Source: Pseudomonas putida (GTDB taxonomy: Bacteria > Pseudomonadota > Gammaproteobacteria > Pseudomonadales > Pseudomonadaceae). Taken from it: a stretch of 64,000 nucleotides of DNA. This document shows, piece by piece, positions 43,444 to 52,730 of this stretch; positions within the stretch are counted from its first letter, which is position 1; each line of letters begins with the position of its first letter. The stretch is taken from the NCBI RefSeq assembly GCF_001976065.1, contig NZ_MNAH01000008.1, forward strand, positions 8 to 64,007, read 5' to 3'. A program made the translations under genes and the position numbers. The notes below the pieces were generated by a model. It did not search any database. It saw only the letters and a program-made list of their open reading frames with translations, and was not told where the DNA came from.

Positions 43444-45687
43444 ATGGTACAGGTGAGAGCACACCAGCCGATCAACACCGACGGCAGTATCAATCTCGAG
43501 GCTTGGCTCGATCATGCGGTCAGTGTCGATCTGGCACTGGATCGCGAAGCCTTGAAGGAAGCCTGCGAGTTCGCTCGCGAGGCCGAACAACAAGCCAATG
43601 CGGCTAAGAATCTGTGGACCGAAGGCAACTCGAGTTTCCGCACCGGCCTTGAGATCGCCGAGATCCTCGCCGACCTCAAGCTCGACCAGGATTCGCTGGT
43701 GGCCGCGGTGTTGTACCGGGGCGTGCGCGAAGGCCAGATCCCGTTGCCCACCGTCAGCCAGCGCTTCGGCCCGGTGGTCGCCAAACTGATCGACGGCGTG
43801 CAGCGCATGGCGGCGATCAGCGATAGCCTGAGCCCGCGCAAATCCATGGTGATGGGCACCCAGGGCCAGGTGGAAAACCTGCGCAAGATGCTCGTGGCCA
43901 TGGTCGACGACGTGCGCGTGGCCCTGATCAAGCTGGCCGAACGTACCTGCGCGATCCGTGCGGTGAAGACCGCGGACGACGAGAAGCGCAACCGCGTGGC
44001 CCGCGAGGTCTTCGACATCTACGCGCCCCTGGCCCACCGCCTGGGTATCGGTCACATCAAGTGGGAGCTGGAGGACTTGTCCTTCCGCTACCTCGAGCCC
44101 GACCAGTACAAGCAGATCGCCAAGCTGTTGCATGAGCGGCGACTGGATCGCGAACGCTTCATCAGCGACGTGATGAGCCAGCTGAAGAACGAATTGCAGG
44201 CCACCGGCGTCGATGCCGACATCAGTGGCCGGGCCAAGCACATCTATTCGATCTGGCGCAAAATGCAGCGCAAGGGCCTGGAGTTCAGCCAGATCTACGA
44301 CGTGCGCGCCGTGCGGGTGCTGGTGCCGGAAATGCGCGACTGCTACACCGCGCTCGGCATTGTCCACACCTTGTGGCGACACATCCCGAAAGAGTTCGAC
44401 GACTACATCGCCAACCCGAAAGAGAACGGCTACCGCTCATTGCATACCGCGGTGATCGGGCCTGAGGGCAAGGTGCTGGAGGTGCAGATCCGCACCCACG
44501 CCATGCATGAAGAGGCCGAGCTGGGCGTGTGCGCGCACTGGCGCTACAAGGGTACCGACGTCAAGTCCGGCTCCAATCACTACGAAGAGAAAATCTCCTG
44601 GCTGCGTCAGGTGCTCGAATGGCACGAAGAGCTGGGTGACATTGGCGGGCTGGCCGAACAGTTGCGGGTCGATATCGAACCTGACCGGGTCTACATCTTT
44701 ACCCCGGACGGTCACGCCATCGATTTGCCCAAGGGCGCGACGCCGCTGGACTTTGCCTACCGCGTCCACACCGAGATCGGCCACAACTGCCGCGGCGCCA
44801 AGATCAACGGGCGCATCGTGCCGCTCAACTACAGCCTGCAGACCGGTGAACAGGTCGAGATCATCACCAGCAAGCACGGCACGCCGAGCCGCGACTGGCT
44901 GAACCCTAACCTGGGCTACATCACCACCTCGCGGGCGCGGGCGAAGATTGTCCACTGGTTCAAGCTGCAGGCGCGCGACCAGAACGTCGCCGCCGGCAAG
45001 ACCCTGCTCGAGCGCGAACTCAACCGCCTCGGTCTGCCGCAGGTTGATTTCGAGAAGCTGGCCGACAAGGCCAACATGAAAACCGCCGAAGACATGTTTG
45101 CCGCCTTGGGTGCGGGTGACCTGCGCCTGGCGCAACTGGTCAACCTGGCGCAGCAACTGGTCGAGCCGGAACGCGGAAACGAACAGCTGGAACTGATTCC
45201 ACGCAAGGCCACCGGCTACAAGCCAGGCAAGCGTGGCGACATTCAGATTCAGGGCGTGGGCAACCTGATGACCCAGATGGCGGGTTGCTGCCAGCCACTG
45301 CCGGGGGATGCGATCGTGGGCTACATCACCCAGGGCCGCGGCGTGAGCATCCACCGCCAGGACTGTGCCTCGGTGCTGCAGTTGGGCGGGCGCGAGCCAG
45401 AGCGGATCATTCAGGTCAGCTGGGGCCCGGTACCGGTGCTCACCTATCCGGTGGACATCGTCATTCGTGCCTACGACCGTTCCGGATTGCTGCGTGACGT
45501 CTCGCAGGTGCTGCTCAACGAGCGGATCAACGTGCTGGCGGTCAATACTCGCTCGAACAAGGAGGACAACACCGCGCTGATGTCCCTGACCATCGAGATT
45601 CCGGGGCTGGACGCGCTTGGGCGGTTGCTTGGGCGGATTTCCCAGCTGCCGAACATCATCGAAACCCGGCGTAATCGCACACCGTGA
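43444..45687 (+). CDS. relA: (p)ppGpp synthetase RelA
   Basis: 747 residues. The N-terminal HD region reads VLYRGVREG where SpoT has an HD pair, so hydrolase activity is lost, as expected for RelA. The synthetase domain has ENGYRSLHT and EVQIRTHAMHEEAE; TGS (DRVYIFTPDGHAIDLPKGAT), a zinc-finger region with CCQPLPGD, and a C-terminal ACT domain follow. RelA makes (p)ppGpp on stalled ribosomes. The start is ATG 43444. A REP pair separates it from mazG. Confidence 0.96.
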   Translation: MVQVRAHQPINTDGSINLEAWLDHAVSVDLALDREALKEACEFAREAEQQANAAKNLWTEGNSSFRTGLEIAEILADLKLDQDSLVAAVLYRGVREGQIPLPTVSQRFGPVVAKLIDGVQRMAAISDSLSPRKSMVMGTQGQVENLRKMLVAMVDDVRVALIKLAERTCAIRAVKTADDEKRNRVAREVFDIYAPLAHRLGIGHIKWELEDLSFRYLEPDQYKQIAKLLHERRLDRERFISDVMSQLKNELQATGVDADISGRAKHIYSIWRKMQRKGLEFSQIYDVRAVRVLVPEMRDCYTALGIVHTLWRHIPKEFDDYIANPKENGYRSLHTAVIGPEGKVLEVQIRTHAMHEEAELGVCAHWRYKGTDVKSGSNHYEEKISWLRQVLEWHEELGDIGGLAEQLRVDIEPDRVYIFTPDGHAIDLPKGATPLDFAYRVHTEIGHNCRGAKINGRIVPLNYSLQTGEQVEIITSKHGTPSRDWLNPNLGYITTSRARAKIVHWFKLQARDQNVAAGKTLLERELNRLGLPQVDFEKLADKANMKTAEDMFAALGAGDLRLAQLVNLAQQLVEPERGNEQLELIPRKATGYKPGKRGDIQIQGVGNLMTQMAGCCQPLPGDAIVGYITQGRGVSIHRQDCASVLQLGGREPERIIQVSWGPVPVLTYPVDIVIRAYDRSGLLRDVSQVLLNERINVLAVNTRSNKEDNTALMSLTIEIPGLDALGRLLGRISQLPNIIETRRNRTP

Positions 45688-45703
45688 AATCAGCACCGAT
45701 CCA

Positions 45704-45797
45704 ATGTGGGAGCGGGCTTGCTCGCGAAGAGGGCCTGTCAGTCGACATCAATGTTGTCTGGCAAACCGCTTTCGCGAGCAAGCCCGCGCCCACAGGG
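45704..45797. repeat. REP pair (REPIN) between relA and mazG
   Basis: Arms ATGTGGGAGCGGGCTTGCTC and GAGCAAGCCCGCGCCCACAG, opposite orientation, ~50 bases apart. It ends 14 bases before the mazG ribosome site. Confidence 0.9.
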
Positions 45798-45820
45798 AAG
45801 TCCTGTGATGAGAGGGATTG

Positions 45821-46654
45821 ATGTTCAGCCTTGAAGATCTGTTGCACCTGATGAATCGCCTGCGCGACCCGCAGTACGGTTGCCCATGGGACATCAAGCA
45901 AACCTACGCGACCATCGTCCCGCACACCCTCGAGGAAGCCTATGAAGTCGCCGATGCCATCGAGCGCGGTGACTTCGATCACCTGCAGGGTGAGTTGGGC
46001 GACCTGCTGTTCCAGGTGGTTTACTACAGCCAGCTGGCCCGGGAAGAAGGGCGCTTCGAGTTCGCTGGCGTGGTCGACGGCATCACGCGCAAGTTGATTC
46101 GCCGTCATCCGCACGTATTCCCCACGGGCGACCTGTACGCGCCAATGGATGTCCCGCGCTTGAGTGAGGAACAGGTCAAGCAGCGCTGGGAAGAGATCAA
46201 GGCCGAGGAGCGCGCGGAAAACTCCAGCGCACCGCAACAGCTGTCCTTGCTCGATGATGTCCCGGCAGCATTGCCGGCGTTGTCGCGCTCGGCAAAATTG
46301 CAGAAGCGCGCAGCGCAGGTCGGTTTCGACTGGCCCGATGCCTTGCCGGTGCTTGATAAAGTCCGTGAAGAACTCGATGAAGTCCTTGAGGCCATGGCGG
46401 AAAACGATCCAGAGGCCGTGGCCGACGAGATCGGCGATCTGCTGTTTTCCGTGGTCAATCTGGCCAGGCATCTCAAGGTCGACCCGGAAACCGCGCTGCG
46501 TGGCGCCAACGGCAAGTTCGAACGACGCTTCCGTTTTATCGAACAGGCATTGCGCGACACCCACCGTCCCATGGAAGATTGCACCCTCGAAGAGTTGGAC
46601 GCCCTGTGGGGTGAAGCCAAACGCCAGGAAAAGAATGTGCCCAGCTGCGGTTGA
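45821..46654 (+). CDS. mazG: Nucleoside triphosphate pyrophosphohydrolase MazG
   Basis: 277 residues from ATG 45821, with GAGGG upstream. The Mg-binding EExxE-x12-ExxD pattern is seen in LEEAYEVADAI with GELGDLLFQVV, and again in the C-terminal repeat (EELDEVLEAM, DEIGDLLFSVVN). MazG hydrolyses noncanonical and other NTPs and in E. coli can lower ppGpp effects; here it follows relA. Confidence 0.94.
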   Translation: MFSLEDLLHLMNRLRDPQYGCPWDIKQTYATIVPHTLEEAYEVADAIERGDFDHLQGELGDLLFQVVYYSQLAREEGRFEFAGVVDGITRKLIRRHPHVFPTGDLYAPMDVPRLSEEQVKQRWEEIKAEERAENSSAPQQLSLLDDVPAALPALSRSAKLQKRAAQVGFDWPDALPVLDKVREELDEVLEAMAENDPEAVADEIGDLLFSVVNLARHLKVDPETALRGANGKFERRFRFIEQALRDTHRPMEDCTLEELDALWGEAKRQEKNVPSCG

Positions 46655-46682
46655 GCAGTTGCCTAAGTGAGTAATAAGCACC

Positions 46683-47225
46683 ATGAGCATTTCCCTTCGC
46701 GACCAGTTGCTCAAAGCAGGGCTGGTCAACCAGAAGCAGGCCAAGCAGGTCAGCAAAGACAAACAGAAGCAGCAGCGCCTGGCCCACAAGGGTCAGATCG
46801 AACTCGATGACTCCCAGCAGCGTGCGGCCCAGGAAGCCATGGCCGAGAAGGTCAAGCGCGATCAGGAGCTCAACCGTCTGCAGCAGGAGAAGGCCGAGGC
46901 GAAAGCCCGCGCTGCCCAGGTCAAGCAATTGATCGAAGCCACGCGCCTGCCGAAGCTGACGACCGAGGACTACTACAACTTCGTCGACGACAAGAAGGTC
47001 AAGCGCCTCTCGGTCAACACCCTGATGCGCAACAAGCTGAGCAACGGTTCGCTGGCCATCGTGCATCACGCCGGAGGCTATGAAGTGATCCCCCGGGAAG
47101 CGGCCCTGAAGATCCAGGAGCGCGATCCGCAGCGTATCGTGCAGCTGAATGTACAGACCGAAGAAGTCGCTGCCGAGGACGATCCGTACGCGGCCTATCA
47201 GATCCCTGACGATCTGATGTGGTAA
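46683..47225 (+). CDS. DUF2058 protein (YaiL-like)
   Basis: 180 residues. The N-terminal LRDQLLKAGLVNQKQAKQVS and a long charged coiled coil (~20-95, rich in Lys/Gln/Glu) precede a globular end (EDYYNFVDDKKVKRL, YEVIPREAA). This matches DUF2058/YaiL, suggested to bind nucleic acid but of unproven function. It lies 28 bp after mazG and before a strong terminator, so it likely shares the mazG transcript. Confidence 0.88.
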   Translation: MSISLRDQLLKAGLVNQKQAKQVSKDKQKQQRLAHKGQIELDDSQQRAAQEAMAEKVKRDQELNRLQQEKAEAKARAAQVKQLIEATRLPKLTTEDYYNFVDDKKVKRLSVNTLMRNKLSNGSLAIVHHAGGYEVIPREAALKIQERDPQRIVQLNVQTEEVAAEDDPYAAYQIPDDLMW

Positions 47226-47243
47226 GCGGTCTACGGCTGCAAT

Positions 47244-47281
47244 AACGACAAACCCCGCTCATGGCGGGGTTTGTCGTTTTC
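47244..47281. terminator. Strong terminator after the DUF2058 gene
   Basis: AACGACAAACCCCGC pairs over 15 bases with GCGGGGTTTGTCGTT, then T residues. It can also end the convergent small gene. Confidence 0.95.
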
Positions 47282-47295
47282 AATGCGGTCATTGC

Positions 47296-47484
47296 TCAGG
47301 CGGAGCGTAATTCTCGTTGCTGCTCCAGGATTTCCAGTTCGGCCTTGTAGCTGTGGGCGTCAGTCTCGGAGTGGAACATCCCGACCAGCAAGTCTTGTTG
47401 GTACACATCCCAGATCCGGATGCCGGCGGCTACGCCTTCATGGGACATGTGTGAATCGTCGCGTTCAGTTACTTTTACAGTCAT
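47296..47484 (-). CDS. Small protein of unknown function, 62 residues
   Basis: 62 residues. GGAG lies seven bases before ATG 47484 and the convergent gene ends in a shared terminator, which supports a real gene. The sequence is soluble, with a GIRIWDVYQQDLLVG segment that looks like a short beta-hairpin and a helical Glu-rich end. I do not recognise the family. Confidence 0.65.
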   Translation of the reverse strand: MTVKVTERDDSHMSHEGVAAGIRIWDVYQQDLLVGMFHSETDAHSYKAELEILEQQRELRSA

Positions 47485-47706
47485 CTGCTAGCTCCAATCT
47501 CTGTTTATCTGCAGCAAGGCATGTGCAGGACTCTGTTATAGGGTTTGGTAGCTTGCTAAGTAAACGACTGCGTTTGGAAAGGGAATCTTGCAAAAACGGC
47601 AACTGTCCTGCAGCCCACGGAAACCGCGACATTCAGTCGCAGGTCCTGAAGTTTCATGACAAAAGCTTCATCTTCATGCCCAAGGCCTGTGGGCAAAACG
47701 CTGACC

Positions 47707-47814
47707 CTGTGGGAGCGGCGGTTCGACGATTCGACTTGCTCATGAAGACGGAGTCTCAGGCTCCATCAATGTTGAATGTGCAGCCGCCTTCGCGAGCAAG
47801 CCCGCTCCCACATG
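47707..47814. repeat. REP pair with one degenerate arm
   Basis: Right arm GAGCAAGCCCGCTCCCACAT is intact; the left arm keeps only TGTGGGAGCGGCGGTTCG. Degenerate REPIN. Confidence 0.7.
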
Positions 47815-47844
47815 GCGCGCAGTGTTGGTCCATTCACTGAAGGC

Positions 47845-47880
47845 AAAAAAAAAACGCCCCGAACCAGTCGGGGCGTTTTC
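47845..47880 (-). terminator. Terminator of fabA-fabB
   Basis: AAAACGCCCCGA and TCGGGGCGTTTT around a 5-base loop; on the minus strand it ends in a long T-run. Confidence 0.93.
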
Positions 47881-47903
47881 ATGTGCGGCTCAGCAGCGGG
47901 GAA

Positions 47904-49124
47904 TTACTTGCCTTCCCAGCGCTTCAGTACCAGCGTGGCGTTGGTGCCGCCGAAGCCGAAGCTGTTGCTCATCACGGTGTTGATGGTGGCGTTTTCGCGG
48001 GTCTTGGTCAGCACCGGCAGGTCGGCCACTTCAGGGTCCAGTTCGTCGATGTTGGCGGAGCCGGCAATGAAGTTGCCTTCCATCATCAGCATGCAATAGA
48101 TCGCTTCGTGAACGCCGGCGGCGCCCAGGGAGTGACCCGACAGGCTCTTGGTGGAGCTGATGGCCGGAGCCTTGTCGCCGAACACTTCACGCACGCCTTT
48201 CATTTCCGCGACGTCGCCGACCGGAGTCGAAGTGCCGTGGGTATTCAGGTAGTCGATCGGGGTGTCGACGGTGGACAGCGCCTGCTGCATGCAGCGGATC
48301 GCGCCTTCGCCACTTGGGGCAACCATGTCGTAGCCGTCGGACGTCGCGCCATAACCAACGATTTCCGCGTAGATCTTCGCACCGCGGGCCAGGGCGTGTT
48401 CCAGCTCTTCAACCACGACCATGCCGCCGCCGCCAGCGATGACGAAACCGTCACGGTCGGCGTCGTAGGCGCGGGAAGCTTGTTCCGGGGTGTCGTTACG
48501 CTTGCTGGACAGTGCGCCCATGGCGTCGAACAGGAACGACTGGCTCCAGTGCTCTTCTTCACCGCCGCCGGCGAAGACGATGTCCTGCTTGCCCATCTGG
48601 ATCTGTTCCATGGCGGTACCGATGCAGTGAGCACTGGTGGCGCAGGCAGAAGCGATGGAGTAGTTCAGGCCCTTGATCTTGAACGGCGTGGCCAGGCAGG
48701 CGGAAACGGTGCTGCTCATGGTCCGCGTTACACGGTATGGGCCAACGCGCTTGACGCCTTTTTCGCGCAGGATGTCCAGCGCTTCCATCTGGTTCAGCGT
48801 CGATGCACCACCGGAACCGGCGATCAGGCCGGTACGCGGGTTGGAAACCTGCTCTTCGGTCAGGCCGGAGTCAGCGATGGCGTCTTTCATGGCCAGGTAG
48901 GCGTATGCCGCCGCGTGGCCGACGAAGCGATAGATCTTGCGATCGATCAGTTCTTCAAGGTTGAGGTCAATGGAGCCGGAAACCTGGCTACGCAGACCCA
49001 TTTCGGCATATTCCGGGTTGAACCGGATGCCAGGGCGGCTTGCACGCAGGTTAGCGGAGACGGTCTCTTTGTCATTGCCCAGGCACGAAACAATGCCCAG
49101 ACCAGTGATAACGACGCGGCGCAT
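47904..49124 (-). CDS. fabB: 3-oxoacyl-[ACP] synthase I FabB
   Basis: 406 residues. The catalytic Cys lies in ASACATSAHCIG, the two His in NTHGTSTPVGD and SLSGHSLGAAG: the Cys-His-His triad of condensing enzymes. It elongates saturated and cis-unsaturated acyl-ACP and with FabA makes unsaturated fatty acids. It lies 11 bp downstream of fabA in the usual fabAB operon. Confidence 0.97.
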   Translation of the reverse strand: MRRVVITGLGIVSCLGNDKETVSANLRASRPGIRFNPEYAEMGLRSQVSGSIDLNLEELIDRKIYRFVGHAAAYAYLAMKDAIADSGLTEEQVSNPRTGLIAGSGGASTLNQMEALDILREKGVKRVGPYRVTRTMSSTVSACLATPFKIKGLNYSIASACATSAHCIGTAMEQIQMGKQDIVFAGGGEEEHWSQSFLFDAMGALSSKRNDTPEQASRAYDADRDGFVIAGGGGMVVVEELEHALARGAKIYAEIVGYGATSDGYDMVAPSGEGAIRCMQQALSTVDTPIDYLNTHGTSTPVGDVAEMKGVREVFGDKAPAISSTKSLSGHSLGAAGVHEAIYCMLMMEGNFIAGSANIDELDPEVADLPVLTKTRENATINTVMSNSFGFGGTNATLVLKRWEGK

Positions 49125-49135
49125 GCGGATAACCC

Positions 49136-49651
49136 TTAGAAGTTGTCAGTGGAGGTGAACACGCCGACCCGGAGGCCTTCGGCGGTGTAGATTTCGCGAC
49201 CGTCGACAGTCACCGAACCGTCGGCGATGGCCAGGTTCAGCTTGCCTTTGAGGACACGCTTGATATGAATGTTATAGGTGACTTTCTTGGCAGTCGGCAG
49301 GACCTGGCCGAAGAATTTCACTTCGCCAGAACCCAGCGCACGACCGCGGCCCGGCAGACCTTGCCAGCCCAGGAAGAAGCCGACCAGTTGCCACATGGCG
49401 TCGAGGCCCAGGCAGCCCGGCATCACCGGATCGCCTTCGAAGTGACAGGCGAAGAACCACAGGTCCGGAGTGATATCCAGCTCGGCGACCAACTCACCTT
49501 TGCCGTACTTGCCACCTTCTTCGCTGATCAGGGTGATGCGATCGACCATCAGCATGTTCGGGGCGGGCAGTTGCGCGTTACCTGGGCCGAACAGCTCACC
49601 GCGACTGCAGCGCAGCAGGTCTTCCCGGGTAAAGGCGTTTTGTTTGGTCAT
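49136..49651 (-). CDS. fabA: 3-hydroxydecanoyl-[ACP] dehydratase/isomerase FabA
   Basis: 171 residues, exact FabA length. The active-site segment FACHFEGDPVMPGCLGLDAMWQ holds the catalytic His and Asp. It dehydrates 3-hydroxydecanoyl-ACP and isomerises the product to the cis-3 form, the branch point of anaerobic unsaturated fatty-acid synthesis. It is the first gene of fabAB. A palindrome of FabR/DesT type lies ~135 bp upstream. Confidence 0.97.
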   Translation of the reverse strand: MTKQNAFTREDLLRCSRGELFGPGNAQLPAPNMLMVDRITLISEEGGKYGKGELVAELDITPDLWFFACHFEGDPVMPGCLGLDAMWQLVGFFLGWQGLPGRGRALGSGEVKFFGQVLPTAKKVTYNIHIKRVLKGKLNLAIADGSVTVDGREIYTAEGLRVGVFTSTDNF

Positions 49652-49785
49652 GCGAGCTCCTCAATAGTCCCATGCGGCAGGTGGGGCAAATCTTCCCGGC
49701 CGATCGAAGCGTTCATGCCTCGAACCGGCAGCCTACTCATAGACTATTGCGTTGTAGTGAAAGTCACAGCACCAAGGACATGAAT

Positions 49786-49799
49786 GTACACTTGTGCAC
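49786..49799. promoter_or_regulatory. Putative FabR/DesT-type operator upstream of fabA
   Basis: GTACACTTGTGCAC: dyad with one mismatch. The GTACACTTGT half agrees with the FabR operator of enterics as I remember it. Position upstream of fabAB supports a role in unsaturated fatty-acid control. Confidence 0.45.
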
Positions 49800-49898
49800 T
49801 GAAATTTTTAATCAAGCCCAATTTCGGACTTGTACGGGTGCCTAAGACTGCCGCACTTTCGCCTTTCACGCCAGTCGCAGATGCTCGAAAGGCCTGTA

Positions 49899-51800
49899 CT
49901 ACTGCACCCATCGCTGCAGAATTTGCTGTAGATCGGTTCGTTTGAAGGGCTTGGCCAGGTAATCGTTCATTCCTGCCGACAGGCAGGCTTCCCGATCACC
50001 CTGCAAGGCGTTGGCTGTCAGGGCGATGATCGGCAAGTCGGTGCAACCGGGCAGTTCACGGATCTGGCGAGTGGCTTCATAGCCGTCGATGACCGGCAGT
50101 CGGCAGTCCATCAGTATCGCTTCGAAAATCAGGCTCTCGGCACTGCGCACAGCCTGTGCGCCATCGGCGGCGACGCTGACAGTAAAGCCCAGGCTGCGCA
50201 GCATGGCTTCGATCACCGTCTGGTTGACCGGGTTGTCCTCGACCAGCAGCACATTGCGCCCTTCGCCGTCACCTTTGTGGGTCGATACGCGCGGTACTCG
50301 CGCTGGCAAGGCCTGTTGATACAACGCCAGCGGAATTTCCAGGGTGAACACCGAGCCACGGCCTTCCTCGCTCTGGGCGCGCAAGGTGCCCCCCATGCGT
50401 TCGGCGAGCGTTCGCGCAATCGGCAGGCCCAGGCCCGTACCGCCATAGCGTCTTGAAATGGAACTGTCGGCCTGCTGAAACGCGTCGAACATCAATTCCA
50501 GGCTTTGCGAGGGAATTCCAATTCCGCTGTCGCGTACTGTGCAGGTGAACCACAGCAGTTCGTGATCCAGGGACTGCCACTGCGATTCGATGGAGACCCG
50601 GCCCTGCTCGGTAAACTTCAGAGCATTGCCAACCAGATTGACCAGTATTTGCCGGATGCGCGTCGGGTCGCCTTGAACCTGCAGCGCGCGCATGTCCGCC
50701 GGAATCTGCAACTGCAGGTCGAGCCCGCGTTGTACGGCGCTGTGCTGGAATGACTGGGCACAGCTGGCGATCAGATCCGCGAGATTGAAGGGAATGTGTT
50801 CCAGTTCCAGTTCCGAGCGTTCGATCCGCGAAAAATCCAGAATGTCATTGATGACCTTGAGCAGATGCTCGGTGGATTCCGAGGCCAGCGCGGCATATTC
50901 GACCTGTTCCTCGGTCATCTGGGTGGTTTCCAGCAACTGCAGCATGCCCAGCACGCCATTCATCGGTGTGCGCAGTTCGTGGCTCATCATGGCAAGGAAA
51001 TCTGACTTGGCGTTGTTGGCCTTTTCCGCTTCCTCGCGGGTCTGGATCAACTGCGCCATGGCCTGATGCTGCTCATGACTGGCCTGTTCCAACCCCTTGG
51101 CGAGGTTGTTGATGTGTTGCGACAGGGCACCCAGTTCGGTGTCGTCGACGATGGGCAGGGGCGTTTTGTAGTCGCCGGCCTGGATCGCCTTCACCGCATC
51201 ACCGATATCCCGGATGGGTTGCGACAGGCTCGAGGCCAGGCGCCGGGCAACCAGGAAGGTAAACAGCAGGGCGAACAGCGCCAGGATGCCAGCCTTGAGC
51301 AGGATTTCCTGCTGGCGCTGGTTGAACGCGTCATTGGACAGGCCGACGATCACCCGGCCCAGATAATCCTCGGCGGGCGCCGTGGGGGGCACTTTGCCGT
51401 CCTGGAAAAAATCATTGTGCAGCGCGATTCGCTGCAGGCGCACGGGGGCCTGGAACACTTCGACCTGGTGCGGCTGGTGGTAGCTTGCCGAGGGTTGTTC
51501 GACGTACACCAGAATGCGGTTGGCGCTGTCCTGCACTTCCAGGAACCGCACGTTGGGCGTGGCCAACGTGGCCTTGAGCAGGCTTTCGAGGACCTCGTTA
51601 TTGCCCGAAATCACCCCGTATTCGGTGGCCGGCGCCAGTTGGTTGGCAATCAACTGGCCGGTGTGGTTGAGTTCCTGGCGCAAGTCCTGGATCCGCACGA
51701 AGGTAAAGAAGCTGATTAACAGCAACGTCAGCAGCAGGGCAGGGCCGAGGCTGATGATCTGGGTGCGGGTACTGATGTCCCAGCGGCGACGGAAGGTCAT
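49899..51800 (-). CDS. Hybrid sensor histidine kinase (PA1611-like)
   Basis: 633 residues. Membrane segments at ~15-35 and ~168-186 enclose a periplasmic sensor of ~130 residues; then HAMP, H-box with H274 (MMSHELRTPMNG), HATPase_c (NLVGNALKFTEQ, YGGTGLGLPI) and a receiver with D565 (ILMDCRLPVIDGY). No HPt domain, so phosphate must pass to a separate HPt protein. Upstream of fabA this matches the position of PA1611, which in P. aeruginosa acts with RetS and HptB on the Gac/Rsm cascade. It overlaps the binding-protein-like gene by 4 nt. Confidence 0.85.
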   Translation of the reverse strand: MTFRRRWDISTRTQIISLGPALLLTLLLISFFTFVRIQDLRQELNHTGQLIANQLAPATEYGVISGNNEVLESLLKATLATPNVRFLEVQDSANRILVYVEQPSASYHQPHQVEVFQAPVRLQRIALHNDFFQDGKVPPTAPAEDYLGRVIVGLSNDAFNQRQQEILLKAGILALFALLFTFLVARRLASSLSQPIRDIGDAVKAIQAGDYKTPLPIVDDTELGALSQHINNLAKGLEQASHEQHQAMAQLIQTREEAEKANNAKSDFLAMMSHELRTPMNGVLGMLQLLETTQMTEEQVEYAALASESTEHLLKVINDILDFSRIERSELELEHIPFNLADLIASCAQSFQHSAVQRGLDLQLQIPADMRALQVQGDPTRIRQILVNLVGNALKFTEQGRVSIESQWQSLDHELLWFTCTVRDSGIGIPSQSLELMFDAFQQADSSISRRYGGTGLGLPIARTLAERMGGTLRAQSEEGRGSVFTLEIPLALYQQALPARVPRVSTHKGDGEGRNVLLVEDNPVNQTVIEAMLRSLGFTVSVAADGAQAVRSAESLIFEAILMDCRLPVIDGYEATRQIRELPGCTDLPIIALTANALQGDREACLSAGMNDYLAKPFKRTDLQQILQRWVQ

Positions 51801-52729
51801 GGGTGGCGTTCTCCTTCTGCCAGCAGTGTCGCGACAGTCGCATCGTTCACCGGTTCCAGACCCAGGGAGCGAGACACCTGAAGGTTGCTTGTGACTTTAA
51901 AGCGGCGTGGGTACTGCGTGCGCGGCCAGGTGGCGGGCGGTTGGTCGAGTAGTTCATCGAGAATTGCCAGCCAGTCGTCCTGATCACTGTAGGTGCTGGC
52001 CAGGCTCCCGGCCTTGACGAACCCTGCATTGGGGCCGATCAGGGCCCGTTGGCGCGCGTAGCTGCTGAGCAACAGGTTTTTCGCGGTTTTCGGGTTGTAC
52101 AGATCGGGATCGTCGAGGCCCAGCAATACATCACTATTGTCCAGCAACGCCTGCAAAGGACGACTGTCCTGAGTGTTGTCCCAACGCTCGGTGACTACTT
52201 CAAGGCCCAAGGGATGGGCGGCCTGGCGCAGTTCCTTCAACAGGAATTCGCTATGGCGGTCGTACAGCACGCCAACCCGTTTGACCTCGGGCAGCAGCAC
52301 GCGGGTGAGGCGCAATTGCCGGTCCAGCGGCGGATCGCTCCAGAGCAGGCAGAGGTGCGCGGGCAGGGCTTGGCCCAGGTGTTGCCGTGCCTGCAGTCGG
52401 CTGATGCGCAGCACCAGCGTCGCCGGGCCGTGGATGTCCTGCAGGCGCCAGTCGAGACTGGGCAGGTCGAGCAGGATCAAGCGGGTGTTTGCCTCCAGCT
52501 TGCCCGGTGGCGGCAGGCTGGCCAGTGGTTGAAAGTGCACGTTGTCGGCCGGTCGCAATTGCCGCAGGGCCCGGGCAAAGGATTGCATGCCGGGGCTGTC
52601 GTCGACCCCGATCAGGAGAATGTCCGCGGCGTCGGCCGACAGGCTGTTTAGCCAGCCACCGAATACCAGGCAGACAATGGCCAGCAGTTGGGCCAGGGTT
52701 GGCGGCTTGCGCGACGGACGATGCGGCAT
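51797..52729 (-). CDS. Periplasmic substrate-binding-like protein
   Basis: 310 residues with a signal peptide (LAQLLAIVCLVFGGWL, cleavage after SADA). The body resembles the ABC-type binding-protein fold of the DUF534 kind: VKRVGVLYDRHSEFLLKELR and LLGLDDPDLYNPKTAKNLLL. No ABC permease or ATPase is nearby, so it may present a ligand to the co-encoded kinase instead of a transporter. It starts one base after the TonB receptor stop and overlaps the kinase start. Confidence 0.75.
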   Translation of the reverse strand: MPHRPSRKPPTLAQLLAIVCLVFGGWLNSLSADAADILLIGVDDSPGMQSFARALRQLRPADNVHFQPLASLPPPGKLEANTRLILLDLPSLDWRLQDIHGPATLVLRISRLQARQHLGQALPAHLCLLWSDPPLDRQLRLTRVLLPEVKRVGVLYDRHSEFLLKELRQAAHPLGLEVVTERWDNTQDSRPLQALLDNSDVLLGLDDPDLYNPKTAKNLLLSSYARQRALIGPNAGFVKAGSLASTYSDQDDWLAILDELLDQPPATWPRTQYPRRFKVTSNLQVSRSLGLEPVNDATVATLLAEGERHP

Positions 52730-52730
52730 C

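Larger units (their letters stand above)
47485..47903. other. Intergenic region with degenerate REP pair
   Basis: About 420 bases without a credible gene; it holds the small gene's leader, a REP pair with one damaged arm, and the fabB terminator. Confidence 0.6.
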
